Shown: one piece after another, positions 25,891-33,893 of the stretch
How the letters are laid out: every line of letters starts with the position of its first letter
Numbering within the stretch: position 1 is the stretch's first letter
Assembly: GCA_030057555.1 (NCBI GenBank)
Contig: JASGUU010000010.1
Location: 1 to 38,498 of the forward strand
DNA: 38,498 nt
Reading direction: 5' to 3'
Source of the DNA: Bacillota bacterium
GTDB lineage: Bacteria > Bacillota > Clostridia > Saccharofermentanales > Fastidiosipilaceae
The notes under the pieces: model-generated
What the model was told of the DNA's origin: nothing
Databases searched by the model: none
What the model saw: only the letters and a program-made list of their open reading frames with translations
Made by a program: the position numbers and the translations under genes

Positions 25891-27106
25891 CCGGCTCCCC
25901 TCGGGTATCCGTCGCCGGATCCTCGAGATGGCCGGCATACCAGATGGCGGCCATTCCGATGCCCTCTTCGTAGAGCTCCGCCACCAGCGGCAGCGCCGAT
26001 GCCTGCAGGGCACGGTCGCCCGCCCCGCGGCTGAGCACCCAGACCTCCCGGGGCGCAAAGCTCTCGAGCAGCACGGGATTGTGCGTGCTCATGATGATCT
26101 GGCTCTGCTCATGACGCAGCCCATAGCGGCGCAGCTCGTCGCCGAGGCTGGTCACACTGTCGTGGTAGAGGCCGCTGTCCGGGTTTTCGATCAGCAGGAG
26201 AGGCCGCGGGTCGGGATCCTCGAGCAGGAGCAGCAGAGCGAGAAAGCGCTCCTCGGCCGCGCTGAGCGAACCCTTCAGCCAGTCCTCGCGCAGACGTCGC
26301 CCGGCCGGGTGCACAGCGGCAATGCGCTCCTGAATTTTGCGCCACAGCGCCGGGCTGCGGCGCTCGTACCAGGCGATGACGTTGGGGATGTTGCTCGCCG
26401 TCTCGTTCAGACGGTGATGCGGACCCTGTCTCTCGTGACGGGAAGCGTCGAGGCGCATTCCGGCTCCGGGAGCATCCTCGAGAAAGCGACAGAAATACCA
26501 TGAGGACAGTTCCGCGAGCACGGCCCGCGGCAGACCCTCGCCCGTCAGCCGGCCGACCAGCGGCAGCAGAGCGCGCTTGCGGTCGCCGGCGTCGAGGCTT
26601 TGCCTCGCCTCTCCCGAAAGTTCGCAGAAGCCGCCGTCTTCTCCCATCTCCAGCACCGTCCGCCCGGACCCGTCAGTCCGGGCGCCAGGCAGAAGCGCGA
26701 GGTTTTCGCTCGCCAGCCGCGGCCGGCCCTCCGCGTCCGCCCGGATCGCGATCCGATAGCAGACGGGCCGGGACAGACCGGGCAGGCTCAGAAGGACTTC
26801 GATCTCCAGCGGCTCGCGGCTGCCATGCCGCAGCAGGCCGGCGAAGCCGTCGGGATCGCAGGCATTCGTGGCATAGGGCAGATCATGGCGCATCAGCGCG
26901 GAGAGCAGGCCCAGCGAACCGAGCACCGAGGATTTGCCGCTGGCGTTGCGGCCGATGAGGACGGTCAGCTCCTGCAGCCGTGACAGGGAGTCCAGCTCCG
27001 CCGCCGAGGCGCCCGCAGCCAGGGCCCGCTCCCAGACAGCACGGGTCAGGCCGAGCTCAAGGTGTTCGAGGCTCTGATAATTCCTCAGACACAGACCGAG
27101 AAGCAT
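25877..27106 (-). CDS. AAA ATPase of the RecF/OLD-like (AAA_21) type
   Basis: 409 residues. ABC-type ATPase fold: N-terminal LCLRNYQSLEHLEL beta segment, Walker A GRNASGKSS (G52-S60), a long insertion of about 200 residues, a degenerate signature LSAAEERFLALLLLL (281-295), Walker B LLLIENPDSGL (303-313) with E307 as the Glu next to Asn, and the H-loop STHNPVLL (H342). No signal or membrane segment. Such ATPases are partners of TOPRIM nucleases in OLD/Septu/PARIS-like defence modules and also in DNA-repair proteins; here the partner is DUF4276. The start ATG at 27106 lacks a strong SD but lies 16 bases after the SPFH gene stop, so coupling is likely. The signature loop is weakened (no Gly), a point to check. 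Confidence 0.82.
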   Translation of the reverse strand: MLLGLCLRNYQSLEHLELGLTRAVWERALAAGASAAELDSLSRLQELTVLIGRNASGKSSVLGSLGLLSALMRHDLPYATNACDPDGFAGLLRHGSREPLEIEVLLSLPGLSRPVCYRIAIRADAEGRPRLASENLALLPGARTDGSGRTVLEMGEDGGFCELSGEARQSLDAGDRKRALLPLVGRLTGEGLPRAVLAELSSWYFCRFLEDAPGAGMRLDASRHERQGPHHRLNETASNIPNVIAWYERRSPALWRKIQERIAAVHPAGRRLREDWLKGSLSAAEERFLALLLLLEDPDPRPLLLIENPDSGLYHDSVTSLGDELRRYGLRHEQSQIIMSTHNPVLLESFAPREVWVLSRGAGDRALQASALPLVAELYEEGIGMAAIWYAGHLEDPATDTRGEPDATS

Positions 27107-27122
27107 GACGGGATGCGGCCGT

Positions 27123-28067
27123 TCAGGCGCCGGGGCCGGCGGCTGCGGGATCCGTCGCCATTTCCTTCAGCGTCGTGCCGAGCACGGCGAGGTTCTGGAT
27201 CTCCGAAGGGATGATGATCTTCGTCGCCTGGCCGCGGCTGACGGTCTCGAGCGCCTCCAGGCTGCGCAGGGCGATAACAGCTTTGTCCGCGCCGGCTGCA
27301 CGGATCATTTCGAGGCCGCGGGCGGTGGCCTCCTGCACCTTCAGGATGGCTTCCGCCTCGCCCTCGGCCTCGCGGATCCGGGCTTCGCGGCGGGCGTCGG
27401 CACGCAGAATGACCGCCGTCTTTTCGCCCTCGGCGACCAGAATCGCCGATTCCTTCTCGCCCTCGGCACGCAGGATGTTCTCGCGCTTCTCGCGCTCGGC
27501 CTTCATCTGGCGTTCCATCGCCGACTGGATGTCCTGCGGCGGCAGAATGTTCTTCAGTTCGACGCGGTTGACCTTGATCCCCCAGGGATCGGTTGCCTCG
27601 TCGAGAATGACGCGCATCCGGGTGTTGATCAGGTCACGCGAGGTCAGCGTCTCGTCGAGTTCGAGGTCGCCGATGATGTTGCGCAGCGTGGTCGCCGAGA
27701 GGTTCTCGATCGCCTGATCCGGGTCCTCGATGCCGTAGGCGTAGAGCTTCGGGTCGGTAATCTGATAGAAAAGAACCGTGTCGATCTGCATCGTCACATT
27801 GTCCTTCGTGATGACCGCCTGGGGCTGAAAGTCGAAGACGCGTTCCTTGATCGAAACGACCTTCGCAACCCGGTCGATGAAGGGGACCTTGATATGGATG
27901 CCGGTGTGCCAGGTGTCGAGATAGGTGCCGAGGCGCTCGATGACAAAGGTCGAGGCCTGGGGCACAACCCTGACGTTGCGGATCAGGATGATGAGGACCA
28001 GGACGAGGATGACAACCAGAGTGATCTGGCCTCCGATCGAAAGCAGAAGGGGAAGTGGATGGCTCAT
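27123..28067 (-). CDS. SPFH/band-7 membrane protease regulator (QmcA/paraslipin type)
   Basis: 314 residues. One N-terminal membrane helix (about 12-35), then the SPFH domain beginning VRVVPQASTFVIERLGTYLDTWHTGIHIKVPFIDRV, with DETLTSRDLINTRMRVILDEAT and GIKVNRVELKNILPP, followed by a long coiled coil of Glu/Arg/Lys-rich repeats (AMERQMKAEREKRENIL to GEAEAILKVQ). Such proteins form multimeric rafts that modulate membrane proteases. The ATG overlaps the nfeD stop in an ATGA, with GGAGG six bases upstream. The nfeD-SPFH pairing is a standard operon and supports the call. Confidence 0.93.
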   Translation of the reverse strand: MSHPLPLLLSIGGQITLVVILVLVLIILIRNVRVVPQASTFVIERLGTYLDTWHTGIHIKVPFIDRVAKVVSIKERVFDFQPQAVITKDNVTMQIDTVLFYQITDPKLYAYGIEDPDQAIENLSATTLRNIIGDLELDETLTSRDLINTRMRVILDEATDPWGIKVNRVELKNILPPQDIQSAMERQMKAEREKRENILRAEGEKESAILVAEGEKTAVILRADARREARIREAEGEAEAILKVQEATARGLEMIRAAGADKAVIALRSLEALETVSRGQATKIIIPSEIQNLAVLGTTLKEMATDPAAAGPGA

Positions 28068-28588
28068 GCGTGACCTCCGTGTTCAACAGTCTGTGCGGCG
28101 GATGCGGGAGCGGCTTCGACGATGGCCTTTACCCCGCGGATGGCGGTGACACGGACCTGGCTGCCCTCCGGCAGAGGCGTGGCATCCGTGGTTTCGGCAC
28201 TCCAGGTCTGGCCGCGGACACGAATCAGGCCGGTGCCCTCGATGGGATCAAGTGCGACAATCACCTCGGCCGTCTGTCCGATGATGCGGTCGGCATTCGT
28301 CGGCGTGCGGCGCCGCGGGCCGATGAAGATGCGGTCCCGGAAGTGCCAGCCGATGGCAAAGGTCAGCGCTGACAGGAGCACGAAAACCAGCACCTGTACC
28401 GCTGTCGATGCTCCGAGCATGGCGGCGACCATGGCACCCAGGGCTCCGACAGCGAACCAGAGCGAAATCAGCATCACGGTAAGCGCCTCGACCACCAGCA
28501 GCAGGATGGCGAGCAGCAGCCAGAAAATCCAGGGTTCAAGAGAAGAAAACAGGCTCGCGAGCTGCAGTGCAGCGGGACTGGGACACAT
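28064..28588 (-). CDS. NfeD family membrane protein
   Basis: 174 residues. Three hydrophobic segments in the first ~100 residues (about 17-40, 43-60, 64-82) and then a C-terminal OB-fold (residues about 98-160: IGQTAEVIVALDPIEGTGLIRVRGQTWSAET, GSQVRVTAIRGVKAIVE, read as separate stretches). This is the NfeD arrangement. It pairs with the downstream SPFH protein. Start: ATG at 28588 with AAGGAG seven bases upstream. A TATAAT at 28628-28633 on the minus strand is a likely -10. It appears to be the first gene of the operon that runs through to hemW. Confidence 0.9.
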   Translation of the reverse strand: MCPSPAALQLASLFSSLEPWIFWLLLAILLLVVEALTVMLISLWFAVGALGAMVAAMLGASTAVQVLVFVLLSALTFAIGWHFRDRIFIGPRRRTPTNADRIIGQTAEVIVALDPIEGTGLIRVRGQTWSAETTDATPLPEGSQVRVTAIRGVKAIVEAAPASAAQTVEHGGHA

Positions 28589-28627
28589 GTGGCGGCTCCT
28601 TTCAGACTGCTCGGGTGCTCTGAGTCA

Positions 28628-28633
28628 ATTATA
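28628..28633 (-). promoter_or_regulatory. -10 element for the nfeD operon
   Basis: A perfect TATAAT on the minus strand, preceded by GTG, lies 40 bases upstream of the nfeD start. No good -35 is seen 17 bases further up. It probably drives nfeD-SPFH-AAA-DUF4276-hemW. Confidence 0.45.
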
Positions 28634-28656
28634 CACGCCGGCAGGCTGTCCTCTGT

Positions 28657-29895
28657 TCAGCGGAGATGATCCGTGCCTTCACTTTCGGCATCCGCGACGT
28701 CGGCCGCCAGATAGCCCGACGAGCCCTTCGCGATCGCTCCGAGCAGGAGTTCGGCCACCGCATTGATGCGCAGCCGCAGGCGGGAGGTCTCGACCTGCGG
28801 CTCAATCAGGCGCAGCGAATCGTAATTCGAGCCCGCCAGCATGCCGCCGTTGTTCGAGAAGGCCGGATGTCGGGACTCGATGACCGCCTCCGCCGCCGTC
28901 ACGTTGTAGTCGGCCGACTCGAAAAAGACAATCGGGATGCCGGCCTCATCGAAGGGGCGGTAATCCGAGTCGCGCAGCGTAAATTCGCGATAGATGTGAT
29001 TCTCCGCAAAGCCCTCCACCGCCACCGGATAGCCCCCCTGGTTGGTCAGCAGATCCATGCCCGTATAGGTTTTCAGGCGCCGCTCTATCGCCACGTCGGT
29101 GGCTTCATAGAGCTTTCGCCGCATGCGGTATTTGCTGTCGGGAAGGAGCGAGCTGCGCCCCGCATGAGCGTAGAGCTTGTCGCCGGCATAGATGCGCTCG
29201 GCCACATAGACACAGTCGATGCGCTCGCGCCGCCTGGCATCGAGGCTCGCGAGCAGAGTGCGGGCGCCCAGATAGTCATCATTTCCGGCAGCGAGAAAAC
29301 CTACCGTTACGTCATAGGCCGTCTCGGTCTTTGCGAGTTCGCGCAGCAGGACGAGAAGGACCGCGGTCGAGGCCGCGCTCTCGTGAATGCCGTCATAGTC
29401 CGGTACCTGTGCCGCCTCTGAGGGCGCAAAGCAGTCGTCGTAATGGGCGAGTACGAGAACCTCGCGGTGTTCGGGCGCGGCTCGGGCCGTCGTGGCCGTC
29501 TCCAGCGTCGGCGCCCGGCGCTCGAGGACCGCCGGATCATGGCCGGGCTCAGGTGTCTCATCGGCATGAAAGCCGCTTCCGGGCAGCGTCACGATGAGAT
29601 TCGCCGTCTGCCGCCGGCTGCCGTCCTCGCCGCTCCGGATCACCGGCTGCTCCTGCACGGCGGTGCAGCCCAGCCGGGCCAGCTCCTCGCGCAGCAGTTC
29701 CCGCGTCCTCGCCTCACCCTCGCTGTAGGGCGCACGATAGGGCGCCTCGGCCGCGATACGGCGCGCCAGACGCATGCCGTAGTAGCCGTAGTCGGCGGCC
29801 ACGGCCGTCTCACGTCTGCCGGAGCAGCCCGCCGCCGGCGGCAGCAGCAGGAGCAGGCAGAGGCAGAACAGGGGCAACCGGCGGCGGCAGGTCAT
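28657..29895 (-). CDS. M28-like peptidase lipoprotein with altered metal ligands
   Basis: About 412 residues. The N-terminus is a lipoprotein signal: basic start, hydrophobic LFCLCLLLLLPP, lipobox AAG-C with Cys24. The mature part matches M28 (Zn aminopeptidase) folds: LVLAHYDDCF (H151, D153), then GIHESAASTAVLLVL where M28 has GxxDNASG (Asp replaced by E172), then AAGNDDYLGA where the family has the two catalytic/ligand Glu (here N205/D206/D207), and a His near the C-terminus (ESRHPAFSNNG). Three expected positions are changed, so activity is uncertain. It is likely anchored on the outer face of the membrane. ATG at 29895 overlaps the galT TGA (ATGA). Function of the galT pairing is unknown. 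Confidence 0.75.
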   Translation of the reverse strand: MTCRRRLPLFCLCLLLLLPPAAGCSGRRETAVAADYGYYGMRLARRIAAEAPYRAPYSEGEARTRELLREELARLGCTAVQEQPVIRSGEDGSRRQTANLIVTLPGSGFHADETPEPGHDPAVLERRAPTLETATTARAAPEHREVLVLAHYDDCFAPSEAAQVPDYDGIHESAASTAVLLVLLRELAKTETAYDVTVGFLAAGNDDYLGARTLLASLDARRRERIDCVYVAERIYAGDKLYAHAGRSSLLPDSKYRMRRKLYEATDVAIERRLKTYTGMDLLTNQGGYPVAVEGFAENHIYREFTLRDSDYRPFDEAGIPIVFFESADYNVTAAEAVIESRHPAFSNNGGMLAGSNYDSLRLIEPQVETSRLRLRINAVAELLLGAIAKGSSGYLAADVADAESEGTDHLR

Positions 29896-30917
29896 TTGAC
29901 GCTGTCGCGGTAGCCGGGTCCCTCCGCGCGGAAGCGGGCCAGGGCATCGCGCAGTTCGACGGCCACAGCCTCCGGCGCCGTCGTGTTGCAGTGCGCCCAG
30001 ACGCCCGTTTCGCTGGAGGCGTTGTACTTGATCTTGTCTGCCGAGCGCATGGGCGGGAAGAACTCGATATGAAAGTGAAAGTCCGGCTGGCCCTGCTTCA
30101 CTTCGAGGTCGGGCCAGTCGGCAGGGTTCTGATTCACCGGGGCGTTGTGCATGCACATCATGTAGGGGAAGCGAATATGAAAGAGGGCATCGAGCATGCC
30201 GGCGGCGTCACGGATGAGGATGGCGAGCGAGGCTGCCTCCTCCTCCGTCAGTTCACAGAGGCTGCCGACATGGCGCCGCGCCATGATCTGGACACCGTAG
30301 GGATACTCCGACCAGAAGGGCAGGTAGAGGACAAAGTGCTCGTTTTCGTCGATGATGCGGCGGCCGTCCCCGCGTTCATCGGCCAGGATACGGCAGAAGA
30401 GGCAGTCTCCGGTCTCGCGCCGCGAACGGCTCTGGGCGCCAAGCTCGAGCTCCATCTTCTTCGGCAGGAAGGGATAGGCATAGATCTGGCCGTGCGGATG
30501 GGGCATCGTGACGCCGACGGCATCGCCGCGGTTCTCAAAGATGAAGACATAGCGGACCAGAGGATCCTGGCGCAGGCAGGCGAAGCGCTCCCGCCACAGA
30601 TCCATCAGTTTCACCATGTGCTCATCACCGAGCTCGGGCACGGTGCGGCGGTGCTCCGGCGAATAGAGGATGACCTCGCACTTCCCATAGGCGGGTGCGA
30701 CGGCAAAGAGCCCGGTTGCCACATCGTCGGGCTCGGGCGGTGTCGCGGAGAGGGCGGGAAAGTCGTTGTCGTAGCAGTACACATCATAGTCGTCCGGGAC
30801 ACGTCCCGAACCGGGGCAGAAGGGGCACCAGTCGCGCGGCATCTGCGGCCTGTTCTGTCTATGGGAGGCGATCATCACCCAGTCTTCGGTCATCGGGTTC
30901 CAGCGAATTTCGGCCAT
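29892..30917 (-). CDS. galT: Galactose-1-phosphate uridylyltransferase
   Basis: 341 residues, GalT class I (HIT superfamily). It exchanges UDP-glucose and galactose-1-phosphate in the Leloir pathway. Evidence: the start IRWNPMTEDWVMIASHRQNRP, a zinc-type CPFCPGSG, the ENRGDAVGVTMPHPHGQIYAYPF segment with catalytic H140-P-H142-G-Q144, CLFCRI, and C-terminal HFHIEFFPP. Start: ATG at 30917 with AGGAGG about nine bases upstream. A perfect -10 TATAAT at 30955-30950 on the minus strand lies upstream. galK and galE are not in the window. Product feeds glucose-1-phosphate, the substrate of the nearby glgC/D. Confidence 0.95.
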   Translation of the reverse strand: MAEIRWNPMTEDWVMIASHRQNRPQMPRDWCPFCPGSGRVPDDYDVYCYDNDFPALSATPPEPDDVATGLFAVAPAYGKCEVILYSPEHRRTVPELGDEHMVKLMDLWRERFACLRQDPLVRYVFIFENRGDAVGVTMPHPHGQIYAYPFLPKKMELELGAQSRSRRETGDCLFCRILADERGDGRRIIDENEHFVLYLPFWSEYPYGVQIMARRHVGSLCELTEEEAASLAILIRDAAGMLDALFHIRFPYMMCMHNAPVNQNPADWPDLEVKQGQPDFHFHIEFFPPMRSADKIKYNASSETGVWAHCNTTAPEAVAVELRDALARFRAEGPGYRDSVK

Positions 30918-30949
30918 TACTGCCTACCTCCTATAATCGGATGAGAGGA

Positions 30950-30955
30950 ATTATA
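30950..30955 (-). promoter_or_regulatory. -10 element of galT
   Basis: A perfect TATAAT on the minus strand 33 bases before the galT start. A weak -35 (TTTGAG, 16-base spacing) may accompany it. It should drive galT and the M28-like gene. Confidence 0.5.
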
Positions 30956-31014
30956 CCTTAGTCATATGAGCCTCAAATGTGGTAGCGTACGTGAATGAGG
31001 TGAAAGGTCGGAAG

Positions 31015-32784
31015 ATGGAGCGGATTGGGCAGAAAAGGAAACAGTGCCGGCACGGGGCAGCCGCGAAAGCGCCGGGCCTTCCGGGGCTGCGCTTTTGTCT
31101 GCCGCTGCTGCTCGGCCTGCTTCTCCTGCTGCCGCCTCTCCCTGTCCGCGGACAGGAGGTGCCGGTGCGTCCGCTGAGCCCCATGGCCGAACTGCCCGCA
31201 GCACTCTCGGGCGATCCGGGTGCTGACAGCTTCCTCGTTCGTGAGAACAAGCTCGATTCGGTTCTGTTCGCCCATAACAGCGAAGAGGTCTACCATTCGA
31301 CACTTGTCCTCTATCTGACGACAGCCGTGCTCGCCGTGGAGCAGCTTTCGCCTGACAGCCGCATCACCATCTCGCAGACTGCCTATGAACTGCATGAAGA
31401 CCCGACGCTGCTGCGGGCCGGACAGCGCTACCCCCTCTCCTATCTCCTGCGCGCCCTCCTCCTCGAAGGCGAGCCAACCGCCGTGCACGCGCTGGCGGAA
31501 CAGCTCGCGCTGACCCGCGACCGTTACGTCGAACTGCTGGCGGCCAGAGCCCGCCTGCTCAACATGGCTGCAACCAGCTTCTACCTCGAAAGCGAAATTC
31601 CGGCCGCGGCAGGCAGCGCAGCACCGGTTTCGAGGCTGCGTGCGCGCACCTCGACCTCGGACCTCTCACGTCTGATCAACGCGGTACTGGATAATGCCAG
31701 GCTCTCCGACCTCCTTCGTCTGCGCGATGAAACCTGGTTTGACAGCAGCGGAGTCAACCGCTACTTCCGCAATCAGCTCTCCTTCGTCTGGAACTTCATC
31801 GAAGGGGTTGACGGGGGCATGATGGCACGCACCGGAACACGCCGGGAACACGTCGTTCTCCTGACGAGCCGCGTTAAAAACTTTTCCTATGTCGTCTATC
31901 TGCGCCGGGATCTGCCGCCCACGCCGGCCGTGGCCGAGACGAGCAGCGAGCGCTCTCTCGTTGCCAGCCTGCGCCGCATCATTCAGGCTGTCGAGGCAAC
32001 ATTTGAGCTCTCGACACTGGCACGCCGCGGCGAGACCTATCGCGAGAACGTCCCTTACATAGGCGAGCCGGTCAACCTGCTGTTCCTGAACACCGTCTCC
32101 TATGTGCATCCGGTGGAGGATGCAGCGATACTCGAGTCCCGGCTGGTGCTCCCCGAACAGACTCCGCCCCTGCCCATCTACAGCAGCGACAGCATCGGCG
32201 AGGTGCGCTTCACCCTCAGCGACGGCTCCGTACTCGCGGTCACCGTGGGCACAGACCGTGACATCCACGCCCGCAACAATCAGATTGACAGTCTGCTCGC
32301 GGTCCTCGACAACAACCGCGACCTCGTCCGCCTCATCGGCCTGCTGACCGCCGTTCTCGCCATGTTCATCCTGGAACGCCTGATCCGCTTCCTGATTCGT
32401 CTCGGCTATCGCCTGCGCCTGAAGCGCGTCGACAGCGTCCGCGAACGCATGGCTGAGAAGCCCGTCAAAGATATTCTGGCCTCTGAACAGGCAGAGGGCA
32501 GGCGTCGGGTTCTGGTACCCGAGCGGCTGCCACGACAGGCCAGGCGGCGCCTCGAGCGCTATCGCGGGCGCTCCGAAGAGGCCGGGACGGCGTCAGGAGC
32601 GCAGGCCGAGCAGGCGGAGAAGCTCGGCGAGCGGCGTCTGAGCGCGGTCCAGGAGCAGATCGTAGACGTAGAAGGCAGCGAGCAGAACCGGGACCGCGAG
32701 CCAGGGCCAGGGCAGCCCGGGCCAGCGCCGGACGGCAGCGGCCAGGGGATCGGCCAGGCCCACGAGGCGGGCCGCGACATATAG
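31015..32784 (+). CDS. S11 (D-Ala-D-Ala carboxypeptidase)-like protein with lost active site
   Basis: About 589 residues. A signal-type hydrophobic segment (LPLLLGLLLLLPPLPVRGQE) precedes a PBP5/DacF-like domain: SVLFAHNSEEVYHSTLVLYLTTAVLAVEQL, GQRYPLSYLLRALLLEGEPTAVHALAEQL, STSDLSRLINAVLDN, GVDGGMMARTGTRREHVVLL (each read as a stretch). Against the family motifs SxxK, SxN and KTG, it has S-T-L-V (residues 107-110 of the open frame from 30979), GEP and RTG. The nucleophile Ser may survive, but the general-base Lys, the SxN and the KTG Lys are gone, so it should lack carboxypeptidase activity. A membrane helix follows near residue 450 (LIGLLTAVLAMFILERL) and a low-complexity hydrophilic tail. 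Start: ATG 31015 with AAGG upstream; GTG 30979 is the alternative. The last 192 bases overlap the convergent membrane-protein gene. Confidence 0.68.
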   Translation: MERIGQKRKQCRHGAAAKAPGLPGLRFCLPLLLGLLLLLPPLPVRGQEVPVRPLSPMAELPAALSGDPGADSFLVRENKLDSVLFAHNSEEVYHSTLVLYLTTAVLAVEQLSPDSRITISQTAYELHEDPTLLRAGQRYPLSYLLRALLLEGEPTAVHALAEQLALTRDRYVELLAARARLLNMAATSFYLESEIPAAAGSAAPVSRLRARTSTSDLSRLINAVLDNARLSDLLRLRDETWFDSSGVNRYFRNQLSFVWNFIEGVDGGMMARTGTRREHVVLLTSRVKNFSYVVYLRRDLPPTPAVAETSSERSLVASLRRIIQAVEATFELSTLARRGETYRENVPYIGEPVNLLFLNTVSYVHPVEDAAILESRLVLPEQTPPLPIYSSDSIGEVRFTLSDGSVLAVTVGTDRDIHARNNQIDSLLAVLDNNRDLVRLIGLLTAVLAMFILERLIRFLIRLGYRLRLKRVDSVRERMAEKPVKDILASEQAEGRRRVLVPERLPRQARRRLERYRGRSEEAGTASGAQAEQAEKLGERRLSAVQEQIVDVEGSEQNRDREPGPGQPGPAPDGSGQGIGQAHEAGRDI

Positions 32785-33141
32785 CAGAGCGGCCAGCAGG
32801 GCCGCAACGGGTGCTTTCAGAACGAGGCGCAAAGCGCGCCCTTTCACACGACTTTCGAGCACTCGCTTCAGCAGCGGATAGGAACCCGAAACAAAGGCAT
32901 AGACCAGGCTGACCGGCGGGCCCGCCAGCAGCTGGGCGAGCACGGCGGTCGCGAGCCAGACGGCCGCAGCTCCGGCCGTCCCGAGGAGCTGGATCGCGGC
33001 CAGCATGACAAACGAGAGCAGGAGATGGACAAACAGTGTCCCCACCGGCAGCAGCCGCTCCGCCAGCATGATGAGGATGGATAACGCCGTCAGGAGACCG
33101 CCCGTTGCCACCAGACGACCCGGGCTGCGCGAAGTGGACAT
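32593..33141 (-). CDS. Uncharacterised integral membrane protein
   Basis: About 182 residues. It is almost entirely hydrophobic, with about five predicted membrane helices (roughly 10-32, 37-50, 55-74, 105-125, 140-165) and a KRVLESRVKGRALRLVLK basic loop. The pattern resembles a family of small clostridial membrane proteins often found beside a Cys-tailed J-protein, but I cannot name a function. Start: ATG at 33141 lies four bases after the J-protein stop, so the two are coupled; the open frame runs further only into the J-protein gene. Its last 192 bases are antisense to the 3' end of the S11-like gene. Confidence 0.75.
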   Translation of the reverse strand: MSTSRSPGRLVATGGLLTALSILIMLAERLLPVGTLFVHLLLSFVMLAAIQLLGTAGAAAVWLATAVLAQLLAGPPVSLVYAFVSGSYPLLKRVLESRVKGRALRLVLKAPVAALLAALLYVAARLVGLADPLAAAVRRWPGLPWPWLAVPVLLAAFYVYDLLLDRAQTPLAELLRLLGLRS

Positions 33142-33145
33142 GCAG

Positions 33146-33655
33146 CTAGCAGCAGGTGCAGAGATCGCCGCCGAGGCACTCGCAGCAGCTGTCCGCACAG
33201 CACAGACAGGTCAGCTGATCACAGCAGCCGCCGAACTGGCCGCCATAATATGTTCCGCCCCAGGGGTTCTGCTGTCGTCCCGGTCCGTAGGGATTATGCC
33301 GATAGGAGCCCTGTGCATCCGGTCCGGCCTGGCCTCCCTGCGACTGTCCCTGCTGGCCGAAGGGGCCAAAGGGGCCGAAGGGACCGTAGGGATTGGATCC
33401 ATATGGTCCCCCGGCCCGCCCCTGCTGCCAGGGTCCCCGCAGGTCATAGGCACGACGTTTCTCGGGGTCGCCGATGAGATCATTCGCCTGATTGATCTCA
33501 ACCAGCTTCTCCTGTGCCAGGCCCTTCATCGTCGGATCGGCATACTGGTCGGGATGGTACTTCTTCACCAGGGAACGATAGGCCTGACGGATCTCCTGAT
33601 CCGTCGCCTGACGGCTGACGCCGAGCACCTGATATGGGTCCTTTTGACTGGTCAA
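33146..33655 (-). CDS. J-domain protein with Cys-rich tail
   Basis: About 169 residues. N-terminal J-domain (about 5-68: PYQVLGVSRQATDQEIRQAYRSLVKKYHPDQ, HPD intact) followed by a Gly/Pro/Gln/Asn-rich middle with PFGPFGPFG repeats and a C-terminal Cys cluster (about 11 Cys: CCDQLTC, LCCADSCCEC, GGDLCTCC). It lacks DnaJ zinc fingers and substrate domains, so it is a specialised J-protein that would recruit DnaK. The Cys tail resembles metal-binding or lipid-modified clusters, an inference. Start: TTG at 33655 with GGAGG eight bases upstream; the two GTGs further up (33673) have no ribosome binding site. Extended -10 TGCTATAAT at 33692-33700 drives it. It is followed by the membrane-protein gene four bases on. 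Confidence 0.88.
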   Translation of the reverse strand: MTSQKDPYQVLGVSRQATDQEIRQAYRSLVKKYHPDQYADPTMKGLAQEKLVEINQANDLIGDPEKRRAYDLRGPWQQGRAGGPYGSNPYGPFGPFGPFGQQGQSQGGQAGPDAQGSYRHNPYGPGRQQNPWGGTYYGGQFGGCCDQLTCLCCADSCCECLGGDLCTCC

Positions 33656-33691
33656 GAAGCTCTCCTCCACCACGATCTGCTGACGGCGACG

Positions 33692-33700
33692 ATTATAGCA
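33692..33700 (-). promoter_or_regulatory. Extended -10 promoter of the J-protein gene
   Basis: On the minus strand TGC (33700-33698) then TATAAT (33697-33692), a perfect extended -10. Predicted start is near 33685, with a leader of about 30 bases. The -35 region is poor (TCGGAA at 17-base spacing). Confidence 0.65.
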
Positions 33701-33786
33701 CGGCTGGCGGGTGTTTCCGAGTCATGGCCTGGAAGCGGCCGGGCACGCTGGCAGCAGGCGTTTCAGACGTTCTGCACAGCAGTGAA

Positions 33787-33809
33787 GGGCAGACTTCCAT
33801 GCTCTGCCC
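33787..33809 (-). terminator. Possible terminator after the DUF5685 gene
   Basis: GGGCAGA (33787-33793) pairs with TCTGCCC (33803-33809) around a 9-base loop. Reading the minus strand it lies about 85 bases past the DUF5685 stop. The following sequence has only a short T-run, so termination is uncertain. Confidence 0.3.
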
Positions 33810-33893
33810 GATCCGTCTGATGTCTGTGCGACGCTTTTCGTGTATAAGTCAAAACAGCTGGATTCTCTCAGGCGAACCACCCGGAGCGACACG

